Assembly: GCA_947474275.1 (NCBI GenBank)
Contig: CANJHY010000074.1
Coordinates: forward strand, 1-22,195
DNA length: 22,195 nt
DNA from: PALSA-1004 sp947474275
GTDB lineage: Bacteria; Pseudomonadota; Gammaproteobacteria; Burkholderiales; SG8-41
Direction of reading: 5' to 3'
Within the stretch, counting starts at the first letter, position 1. Each line of letters opens with the position of its first letter. Below, in pieces: positions 7,083-16,152 of this stretch. The notes under the pieces are model-generated. The model was not told the DNA's origin and made no database searches. It saw only the letters and a list, made by a program, of their open reading frames with translations. A program made the translations under genes and the position numbers.

Positions 7083-7424
7083 ATGGCGATTACATTGACT
7101 GAAAACGCGGCGAAACAGATCCGCACCCAGCTCGCGAAGCGCGGCAAGGGGCTGGGCCTGCGCGTGGGCATCAAAAAGGTCGGCTGCTCGGGTTTTGCCT
7201 ATACCTTCGACTACGCTGACGACATTCGTGTCGATGACCATGCGTTTGAAGCGCATGACGCGAAAGTGGTAATAGACGCTGACAGCCTGGGCGTCATTGA
7301 CGGGTCGAAGCTCGACTTCGTAAAAGAAGGATTGAAGCAGATGTTCAAGTTCGAGAACCCGAACGTCGATGCGACCTGCGGTTGCGGCGAGAGCTTCAGT
7401 GTGAAAGCAACGGAAAAATCCTGA
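7083..7424 (+). CDS. iscA: A-type Fe-S carrier protein IscA
   Basis: Small A-type carrier that holds iron or Fe-S clusters and hands them to target proteins. The 113 residues show the family fold from ITLTENAAKQIRTQL onward, and the three ligand cysteines fall at Cys35 (VGCSGFAY) and at Cys99 and Cys101 (TCGCGESF). These are the same positions as in E. coli IscA. SufA or ErpA cannot be fully excluded, since all three share this pattern, but the numbering and place next to iscR favour IscA. The gene is 29 bases downstream of the desulfurase. Its stop codon abuts a long palindromic element. Confidence 0.9.
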   Translation: MAITLTENAAKQIRTQLAKRGKGLGLRVGIKKVGCSGFAYTFDYADDIRVDDHAFEAHDAKVVIDADSLGVIDGSKLDFVKEGLKQMFKFENPNVDATCGCGESFSVKATEKS

Positions 7425-7508
7425 ACCGCCAAGGACGCGAAGGAAAGAAAATTTCTACCAGAATGCTGTTTTTGGTTTTCCTTCGCGCCCTTAGCGACCT
7501 TAGCGGTT
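7424..7508. repeat. Palindromic element A between iscA and sufB
   Basis: The left arm AACCGCCAAGG / ACGCGAAGGAAA (7424-7446) is matched by the reverse complement of 7477-7508, which reads AACCGCTAAGG, then a 9-base insert TCGCTAAGG, then GCGCGAAGGAAA. The arms are built from repeated CGCNAAGGN-like units, and the right arm has one unit more. The two T/A-rich bases of the loop region offer no gene. It starts at the last base of the iscA stop codon and ends 26 bases before sufB. Transcribed, it would form a strong hairpin within the operon mRNA. Confidence 0.8.
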
Positions 7509-7534
7509 AAAGAATTTTCGATTTTTGGATCAAT

Positions 7535-9770
<2,236 letters not shown>

Positions 9771-9774
<4 letters not shown>

Positions 9775-11069
9775 CCGTAGTCGCGACCAACAGTTATCTC
9801 GCCAGCTTGCTGGCGGGAAGGCCGCAAACGGCGCCGAGTCCGCTGGCGTGGTTCAACGACCTGCGTGCGCATGCGGTCGACCGCGTTGGAGCTTTAACGG
9901 TGCCGACGACGCACGACGAAGAGTGGCGCTTCACGGATATCTCGCCCCTCACCAAGATTCCGTTCCAGCCGGCATACAACGCGGCGCAGGTCGACCCTGA
10001 GGACCTTGAACGTTTCGCTTTGCCCGAAGCGGGTGCGCGACTGACCTTCGTCGATGGGGTCTATGTGCCGCAGCTGTCGTTCAACAACGCCGGTATCGAA
10101 GTCGAGAACATCGCGGATGGATTGATCAAGCATGGTGTGGCGATCCAGGCGCACCTTGGCCAGCATGCGGCATTTGATGCCAATGCGTTCGCCGCGCTCA
10201 ATACGGCTTTCCTCAATGACGGCGCATTGATCCTGGTGCCGCGCAATATGACGGTTGCGGCGCCGCTGCACCTTTTATTTATTGCGACGCAAAAAGAAGC
10301 CGCCAGCTATCCGCGCTGCCTGGTGGTTGCCGAGTCCGGCAGCGCCATCACGCTGGTTGAGGACTTTGTGGCGTTGCAGGATGGCGCGTATTTTACGAAC
10401 GCGGTCACCGAGATTGCGATTGCCGATAATGCAAGCGTCAATCATGTGCGGGTGCAGCGCGAAGGCGCGCAGGCGTTTCATATCGCCAATTGCGCGGTAT
10501 CTCTTGCGCACACGAGCCGCTACCACTCCGTAAGCGTTGCGTTCGGCGCGCGCATTTCGCGTTATAACCTGAACGTGTTGCAGTCTGCCGAAGGCGCGGA
10601 ATGTGCCATCGACGGCCTGGCGCTGATCAACGACAGCCAGCTTGCGGATACGCACACTTGTATCGACCATGCCAAACCGCATGGCACGAGCCGCCAGCAG
10701 CACAAATGCATAGTCGATGGTGCGGCGCGCGCCGTGTTCAACGGCAAGATCATGGTGCGCCAGGGCGCGCAGCAGACCAATTCGTCGCAGTCGAGTCGCA
10801 ACCTGCTGCTGACCGCCAAGTCGCGTGTCGATACCAAGCCACAGCTTGAAATATTCGCCGATGACGTGAAATGCGCGCACGGCGCGACCGTCGGCCAGCT
10901 CGATGCCGATGAAGTGTTTTACCTGAAGAGCCGCGGGCTGTCCGACGCCGCGGCGCGCAATCTGCTGACTTACGCGTTCGGCGCCGAAATCATCGACCGT
11001 ATTCCGGTAGCTTCGCTCAAACACCACCTCGAGCAGACCGTGCTCGATCATACGAATCGCCTGTCATGA
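9771..11069 (+). CDS. sufD: Fe-S assembly scaffold partner SufD
   Basis: Paralogue of SufB that completes the SufBC2D complex and takes part in iron acquisition. The 432 residues have a poorly conserved N-terminal helical part, with EEWRFTDISPLTKIPF near 45-60, and a beta-helix core. The conserved tail contains KCAHGATVGQLDADEVFYLK and SRGLSDAAARNLLTYAFGAE. His370 in CAHGAT corresponds to the E. coli SufD histidine (His360) reported to face the SufB cysteine. There is no sign of truncation. It overlaps sufC and sufS by four bases on each side. Confidence 0.96.
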
Positions 11070-12316
11070 CCACGGCACTGAAAGCCCGTTCGTCTTCAGC
11101 GTTTGATGTGGAGCGCATACGCGCTGATTTTCCGATCCTGAAGCTGAAAGTCGGCGGCCAGCCACTGGTCTATTTCGACAACGCGGCTTCGAGCCAGATG
11201 CCGCAGCCGGTGATCGACCGTTTCGTGCGCTACCAGAGTACGCAGCACGCCAATATTCATCGTGGCGCGCATTATCTGTCGGAGACCGCTACGGGCGAAT
11301 ACGAGGAAGCGCGGCGCAAGCTGCAACGATTCATCAATGCGCGCGAAGAGCGCGAAGTGATATTCACCAGCGGCACCACCGAATCGATCAATCTCGTGAT
11401 GCACGGCTACGGCCGCAAGTTCATCGGCAAGGATGACGAGATCATCCTGACCACGCTCGAGCACCACTCGAACATCGTGCCGTGGCAGATGCTGGCGGAA
11501 GAGAAGGGCGCGAAAATCCGCGTCGTGCCCATCAACGACGCGGGCGAATTGCTGGTTGACGAGTACGAGAAGCTTTTCAACGAGCGCACCAAATTCGTCG
11601 GCGTCATGCACGTATCGAACGCGCTGGGCACCATCAATCCGGTCAAGCACATGATCGAGTTCGCGCATGCGCGCGGTGTGCCGGTGCTGGTTGACGGCGC
11701 GCAGGCGACGCCCCATATGCGCGTTGACGTGCAGGACCTCGATTGCGATTTTTATGCGTTTTCCGGCCACAAATTGTGCGGCCCGACGGGTATCGGCATT
11801 CTTTACGGCAAGGCCGCGATACTGGAGCGCATGCAGCCGTTCAAGGGCGGCGGCGACATGATTTTGTCGGTGACGTTCGAGAAAACCACTTACAACACGA
11901 TCCCGCATAAATTCGAAGCCGGCACGCCGCCGATCGCCGCGGCGATTACGCTGGGTGCCGCCGTTGATTACCTGTCTGCCATCGGCATGGACCAGATCGC
12001 GGCGCACGAAATCGATCTTCTTAACTACGCGACTGAGCAGGTCAACGGCATGCCCGGCGTGCGCATCATAGGCACCGCCGAGAAAAAGGCCGCGGTACTG
12101 TCGTTTGCCATCGAAGGCGTGCATCCGCACGACGTCGGTACTTTGCTTAACCAGGATGGCATCGCGATACGCACCGGTCACCACTGCGCGCAACCGGTGA
12201 TGCAGCGCTTCAAGGTGCCGGCGACGTCGCGCGCTTCGTTCGCGTTTTACAACAACCTGGCTGAAGTCGATGCGCTGATCGCCGGTATCCGCAATGTGCA
12301 GAAGGTTTTCGCATAA
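11066..12316 (+). CDS. sufS: Cysteine desulfurase SufS, class II
   Basis: PLP enzyme that releases sulfur from cysteine and passes it as a persulfide to a transfer partner, here most likely SufU. In 416 residues I see YFDNAASSQMP near the start, TSGTTESINLVMHGYG (101-116), the PLP lysine Lys236 in FSGHKLCGPTGIG and the catalytic Cys374 in RTGHHCAQPVM. The RTGHHCAQP loop is characteristic of SufS/CsdA rather than IscS. The stop codon TAA overlaps the sufU ATG by one base (TAATG), a coupling that pairs donor and acceptor in translation. A SufE gene, the partner in E. coli, is absent. Confidence 0.96.
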   Translation: MTTALKARSSSAFDVERIRADFPILKLKVGGQPLVYFDNAASSQMPQPVIDRFVRYQSTQHANIHRGAHYLSETATGEYEEARRKLQRFINAREEREVIFTSGTTESINLVMHGYGRKFIGKDDEIILTTLEHHSNIVPWQMLAEEKGAKIRVVPINDAGELLVDEYEKLFNERTKFVGVMHVSNALGTINPVKHMIEFAHARGVPVLVDGAQATPHMRVDVQDLDCDFYAFSGHKLCGPTGIGILYGKAAILERMQPFKGGGDMILSVTFEKTTYNTIPHKFEAGTPPIAAAITLGAAVDYLSAIGMDQIAAHEIDLLNYATEQVNGMPGVRIIGTAEKKAAVLSFAIEGVHPHDVGTLLNQDGIAIRTGHHCAQPVMQRFKVPATSRASFAFYNNLAEVDALIAGIRNVQKVFA

Positions 12317-12804
12317 TGGCGGACCCGAAATCGCTGTACCAGGAAGTGATCCTCGATCACAACAAGAAGCCGCGCAATTTCGGCGCACTGGACGACGCCA
12401 GCCACAAGGCGGAAGGGCACAACCCGCTGTGCGGCGATCATCTAACGTTGACCCTCAAGCTCGACGGCGAACAGGTCGGTGCGATCGCGTTCACTGGTGA
12501 GTCCTGCGCAATCTGCAAGGCGTCGGCTTCCATGATGACCGTAGCCGTCAAAGGCAAGACGCGCGCCGACGCCGAAACGCTGATCCTCGAATTCCGCGAC
12601 ATGGCGACCGGCACTCTCGACTATGCCAACACGCCGCATCATCTCGGCCGCCTGACGGTGTTCGCGGGCGTGCGCGACCTGCCGACCCGCGTTAAATGCG
12701 CGATCCTGCCGTGGCACACGCTGCATGCGGCCCTGAATTCCGTCACCAGTACTTCGACCGAAGCTGAAGACGATCCGATGCACGCGCCGATTGGCGACGC
12801 GTGA
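12316..12804 (+). CDS. sufU: Zinc-type sulfur transfer protein SufU
   Basis: IscU-fold protein which, in Bacillus subtilis SufU, binds zinc and accepts persulfide sulfur from SufS. The 162 residues have the ligands Cys39 and Asp41 (NPLCGDH), Cys64 (ESCAICKASASMM) and Cys128 (TRVKCAILPWHTL). B. subtilis uses Cys41, Asp43, Cys66 and Cys128. The insertion between the second and third cysteine sites (about 100-125, with LTVFAGVRDLPTRVKC) is the SufU mark and separates it from IscU; the LPPVK Hsc-recognition motif of IscU is absent. An extra cysteine, Cys67, gives a CxxC at the active site. SufU is commoner in Gram-positive operons but is also known in proteobacteria. The C-terminal tail is short and acidic. 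Confidence 0.9.
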   Translation: MADPKSLYQEVILDHNKKPRNFGALDDASHKAEGHNPLCGDHLTLTLKLDGEQVGAIAFTGESCAICKASASMMTVAVKGKTRADAETLILEFRDMATGTLDYANTPHHLGRLTVFAGVRDLPTRVKCAILPWHTLHAALNSVTSTSTEAEDDPMHAPIGDA

Positions 12805-12818
12805 TCCTGCAATGCTTT

Positions 12819-12923
12819 ACCGCAAAGACGCAAAGGCGCAGAGACAGCGCAAAGAAAAACAGGTATTCAATGGTCATACTGGGTTCCCCTTGCGTTCTCT
12901 TTGCGCCTTCGCGTCTTTGCGGT
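12819..12923. repeat. Palindromic element B between sufU and nfu
   Basis: The left arm (12819-12854) begins ACCGCAAAGACGCAAAGGCG. The reverse complement of 12889-12923 begins ACCGCAAAGACGCGAAGGCG. The two arms agree over about 35 bases with four mismatches and one extra base. They are composed of roughly 8-base units of the form CGCAAAGR, and about 34 unrelated bases separate them. It resembles element A in its terminal ACCGC and unit structure. It ends 16 bases before the nfu ATG. Confidence 0.85.
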
Positions 12924-12939
12924 CAGATTGAGTTGAACT

Positions 12940-13500
12940 ATGCCGAAAATAGCTGAAATCGAGGGTACGCCCAATCCGAACGCGATGAAGTTCATCCTCA
13001 AGGAGCCGTTGTCCTGGGGCATCACGCGCTCGTACGACAATGCCGAAGCTGCAAAGGGCGACGCGCTCGCCAGCCAGCTTTTCGATATCGAACACGTGAC
13101 CAATGTGTTTTACGTTGACCACTGGATCACTGTCACGCAGGACGGCGGTGCCGACTGGCATGATTTGCAGCGCAAGCTCGCGGAACCGATACGCGCGGCG
13201 CCGGCGGCCGATGAGCAATCGGCCGCCACCGCTGATGCGTCGGCCACCGCGCTCGCCGACTTGAGTCCCGCCGACCAGGAAAGGCTCGACCGCATCAACG
13301 AGCTGCTCGACGAGCAGATCCGCCCTTACTTGCAGGGCGACGGTGGCGATCTCTATGTCACCGGCCTTGAGGGCAATACGCTGTCGGTGCATTACCAGGG
13401 CGCGTGCGGCAGTTGCCCGAGCTCGCTGTCGGGAACGCTGGCCGGCATAGAAAACCTCGTAAAGTCGATAGAGCCGGATATCCAGGTCGTCGCGGTCTAG
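12940..13500 (+). CDS. Nfu-type Fe-S cluster carrier with N-terminal Nfu domain
   Basis: Carrier that receives clusters from the scaffold and delivers them to apoproteins. The 186 residues divide into an N-terminal Nfu_N domain (IEGTPNPNAMKFIL through FYVDHWITVTQ, about 7-90), an Ala/Glu-rich linker (about 87-107) and a C-terminal NifU-like domain. The latter carries IRPYLQGDGGDLYV and the cluster-binding Cys156-Gly-Ser-Cys159. This is the Nfu1/HIRIP5-type order; E. coli NfuA instead pairs an inactive A-type domain with the NifU domain, so I give no symbol. It closes the operon, separated from sufU by the palindromic element, and could be partly independent in expression. Confidence 0.9.
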   Translation: MPKIAEIEGTPNPNAMKFILKEPLSWGITRSYDNAEAAKGDALASQLFDIEHVTNVFYVDHWITVTQDGGADWHDLQRKLAEPIRAAPAADEQSAATADASATALADLSPADQERLDRINELLDEQIRPYLQGDGGDLYVTGLEGNTLSVHYQGACGSCPSSLSGTLAGIENLVKSIEPDIQVVAV

Positions 13501-13508
13501 TTTGGCCC

Positions 13509-13526
13509 GCCGCCGGGTCTGGCGGC
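13509..13526 (+). terminator. Possible hairpin after nfu
   Basis: GCCGCC and GGCGGC form a 6-base-pair GC stem around GGGTCT, 9 bases beyond the nfu stop codon. The following bases (TTACCCCTG) are not a T-run, so this is a weak terminator candidate at the end of the Fe-S operon. Confidence 0.3.
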
Positions 13527-13623
13527 TTACCCCTGATTTAAGTTATCGTGGCTGCCTTAACCATTATTGAGCGCGACCCGTCATCGAAGCGGGCGCGGCC
13601 AATACAAAATTGGAGGAGGCACG

Positions 13624-14619
13624 ATGATTTCTCGCAACCGGTGTGGGTATGCCATTCGTCTGTTGGCGGGTGCGCTGATTTTGATGGTCGCAAGCACGGC
13701 AACGTCAGCCCAATATCCGGATAATCCCATCCTGGTCGTAGCCCCGTTTACCGCTGGCGGCGATTCCGATCTGGCCGCGCGCAATTTGACCGCCATGTTT
13801 CCCAAATACACCGGTCAGAACGGCGTGGTGCTGAACAAGGTTGGCGCGAGCGGCGCAATCGGCTCCGAGTACGTCAAAAAGGCGGTTGCCGACGGTTATA
13901 CGCTGCTGCTCGCGCGTGTCGGTTCGCAGGCCACGTTGCCGGCATTGAAACCGGACCTTGCTTATAAGTGGAACGAATTCACCTTTCTTGGCTTGCTAGA
14001 ACTGAATCCTTATGTCTGCGTGGTGCGCGTCGACTCGCCGTACAAGACGTTTGGCGATCTGGTCGAAGGCATCCGTAAAAATCCCGGCAAGCTGAAATAC
14101 AGCACTGCCGGCGTCGGCACCATCCATGAGATGGGCCCGCAGATGCTGTTCGACATCCTGAAGCTCGGCAAGGACGCCGGGATCCAGATTCCATATAAAG
14201 GCGGCGGCGACGCCACTGTCGCGCTGATGTCGGGCGAAGTCGATATCAATTGCACTAATCTCGGCACCGCGCTGAGCTTCATCAAGTCAGGACAATTGCG
14301 CGCGCTGATGACCACCACGCCCGAGCGCTACAAGGAAATTCCCAACGTGCCGACGGCGAAGGAGGTCGGCTATCCGCAGCTCGAGCGCATCATAGGCTGG
14401 AGCGCGTTGTACGGCCCGCCGGGTATGGACCGCAAGCTGGTCGCCTACTGGGGCGGCGTCCTGCAGAAAGTCGCGCAGGATCCGCAATGGATTACCGCGA
14501 CGGAACGCATCGGTTCGGTGCCGCGCATACTCCCGCCGGAAGAAACGGCCCGCTTCGTCAAGGAGCAGTTTGAAACCTACGACCGCCTTGGCAAGGCGAT
14601 CGGCCTCGTGCTGAAGTAA
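13624..14619 (+). CDS. Bug/TctC-type periplasmic substrate-binding protein
   Basis: Solute-binding protein of the tripartite tricarboxylate transporter type. It has 331 residues and starts at ATG 13624, directly after the strong ribosome binding site GGAGGAGG (13612-13619). The signal peptide is evident: basic MISRNRCGYAIR, a hydrophobic LLAGALILMVAS, and a likely cut after TSA before QYPDNPI. Mature motifs typical of the Bug family are PFTAGGDSDLAARN, GAIGSEYVKKAVADGYTLL, PGKLKYSTAGVGTIHEM, VALMSGEVD and the C-terminal EETARFVKEQFETYDRL. No TctA/TctB membrane subunits are nearby, as is usual for the many orphan Bug proteins of betaproteobacteria. The ligand cannot be told from sequence. Confidence 0.9.
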   Translation: MISRNRCGYAIRLLAGALILMVASTATSAQYPDNPILVVAPFTAGGDSDLAARNLTAMFPKYTGQNGVVLNKVGASGAIGSEYVKKAVADGYTLLLARVGSQATLPALKPDLAYKWNEFTFLGLLELNPYVCVVRVDSPYKTFGDLVEGIRKNPGKLKYSTAGVGTIHEMGPQMLFDILKLGKDAGIQIPYKGGGDATVALMSGEVDINCTNLGTALSFIKSGQLRALMTTTPERYKEIPNVPTAKEVGYPQLERIIGWSALYGPPGMDRKLVAYWGGVLQKVAQDPQWITATERIGSVPRILPPEETARFVKEQFETYDRLGKAIGLVLK

Positions 14620-14635
14620 GCACCCCGGTTCCGGC

Positions 14636-15691
14636 ATGGACACGCTGACACATGCGTTGAGCGGAGCTTTGCTTGCGCGGGCCACTGCGCGCGTTCGGCC
14701 GGAACCTGGCGGTTTGTCGATGCGCGCGCGCCTCGCGGTCGGCTTTCTCGCGGCGGCGTTTCCGGACTGCGACATCGTGGTGTCGCCGGTATCGCCCTTG
14801 GCCTATCTCTACAACCACCGCGGCGTCACGCATTCTGTGCTGATGCTGCCGCTGTGGGCCGTGCTGCTGGGACTGGTGTGCGCGTGGGTGATAGGGCGCG
14901 ACCGCTCGCGCTGGCGCAGTTGCGCGGTGATGGCGGGACTCGGCGTGGGAGTGCACATCCTCGGCGACATGATCACGCCGTACGGCACCATGATATTCGC
15001 GCCGCTCTCCGACGTGCGCTATGCGTGGTCGACGACTTTCATCATCGACCTGTGGTTCTCCGGCATTATCCTCAGCGGACTCGCTGCCTCCGCGGTGTGG
15101 CGCAAGTCGCGCAAGCCCGCGCTGATTGCGTTGTGCGTGCTTGTATCGTACGTCGGCTTCCAGGCGCTGCAGCGGCAGCGCGCAATCGAGTTCGGCGAGG
15201 CCCATGCACGCGCCGCGGGTTATGCGCAGTACCAGGTAGACGCTGTGCCGCAACCGCCACTGCCTTTCAACTGGAACGTATTCGTGACCGAACCGGAACG
15301 CCACCACTACAGCCTGGTGAGCCTGTCACGCACCGAGCCTGCAGCCGCGCTGGCGGACGACGCTGCTTTCCTCACGCGCATAGGCGCGGCCTACATGCCG
15401 GTTGCGCAAGCAGTGTGGCTGACGGTGCCGCGTTACGGCAGCGGGGCGGACGACCAGGCGCTTGCGCGCGAAGCGTGGGAGCAGCCGAACTTCGCGTTCT
15501 ACCGCTGGTTTGCGCGCCATCCCGCGCTGTACAGGATCGAGCGCGGCGCCGCGCCCTGCGTATGGTTCGAAGATCTGCGGTTTTTTACGCCGGGACGGGG
15601 GCATATGCCGTTTCGCTACGGAATGTGCCGTGAGAGCGGTAAATGGCTTGCCTACGAGCTGCGCGGCGAGCAGCGTCGCGCCGTCAATTGA
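14636..15691 (+). CDS. YdjM-family membrane-bound metal-dependent hydrolase-like protein
   Basis: Inner-membrane protein of the LexA-regulated YdjM family, predicted to be a metal-dependent hydrolase; no member's reaction is settled to my knowledge. The N-terminus MDTLTHALSGALLAR, FPDCDIVVSP near 43-52, HRGVTHSVLMLPLWAVLLGL at 61-80 and GVHILGDMITPYG near 105-117 give the family's conserved His/Asp residues. These are followed by several hydrophobic spans (about 67-87, 98-112, 130-155 and 160-178). The C-terminal half (about 185-351) is a long hydrophilic region absent from short YdjM proteins. It starts 16 bases after the Bug gene, so the two are probably co-transcribed. Its end overlaps the end of the serB remnant on the other strand by 8 bases. 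Confidence 0.82.
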   Translation: MDTLTHALSGALLARATARVRPEPGGLSMRARLAVGFLAAAFPDCDIVVSPVSPLAYLYNHRGVTHSVLMLPLWAVLLGLVCAWVIGRDRSRWRSCAVMAGLGVGVHILGDMITPYGTMIFAPLSDVRYAWSTTFIIDLWFSGIILSGLAASAVWRKSRKPALIALCVLVSYVGFQALQRQRAIEFGEAHARAAGYAQYQVDAVPQPPLPFNWNVFVTEPERHHYSLVSLSRTEPAAALADDAAFLTRIGAAYMPVAQAVWLTVPRYGSGADDQALAREAWEQPNFAFYRWFARHPALYRIERGAAPCVWFEDLRFFTPGRGHMPFRYGMCRESGKWLAYELRGEQRRAVN

Positions 15692-16127
15692 ACAGGTTGA
15701 GCACGCCGTCGAGCCCAACGTAATTCAGCGCGCAGGTCGCCTGCGCGCGCACCACCGGCTTGGCGTGATAGGCGACGCTGACGCCGGCTTCCGCCATGAA
15801 CTTCAGATCGTTGGCGCCGTCGCCGAGCGCGACGATCTCGTCCTTGCCTAATCCCAGTTCGTCGCGCGCCTGCAGCAATGTAGTGCGTTTGCTTTCGGCG
15901 TCGACGATATCGCTGGTGATGCGTCCGGTCAGCTTGCCGCCGGCGATCTCGATCATCGTGTCGGCGCCCGGCGACAGGCGCAATCTTTCGTCGTAGACGC
16001 GCTCTAGCGCGCCCGCGTCGAGGCGTTTGAGCAAGGCCACGCGCTGGCGCAGGCTTTGCGGATAGTCAAGTTCGCCGCGCATCGCCGCGACGGTGATTGC
16101 CGCGACGTAAGTTTGAACCGGTAGCAA
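15684..16127 (-). pseudogene. serB: Decayed phosphoserine phosphatase gene (serB remnant)
   Basis: The minus-strand frame encodes clear SerB pieces: AAMRGELDYPQSLRQRVALL, ERVYDERLRLSPGADTMI, then GGKLTGRITSDIVDAESKR, VALGDGANDLKFMAEAGVS and the family C-terminus ALNYVGLDGVLNLF. Two expected parts are missing. The catalytic DxDST segment and its surroundings should precede the AAMRGE helix but do not. The segment with SGGF that should lie between SPGADTMI and GGKLTG (roughly 35-40 residues) is absent, with the frame kept; the junction is near 15950. The start at 16127 is only a TTG, without ribosome binding site. Upstream bases in the same frame (to about 16150) read GLTCELLPV, possibly the pre-catalytic part. 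Without the nucleophile it cannot be a working phosphatase. Confidence 0.85.
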
Positions 16128-16152
16128 CTCGCAGGTCAGACCGGCGGCCGCG

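Noticed and set aside
13567..13623. A 19-codon longer start for the Bug-type binding protein
   Set aside because: The longer form would put charged residues before the signal peptide, while ATG 13624 has a strong GGAGGAGG ribosome binding site.
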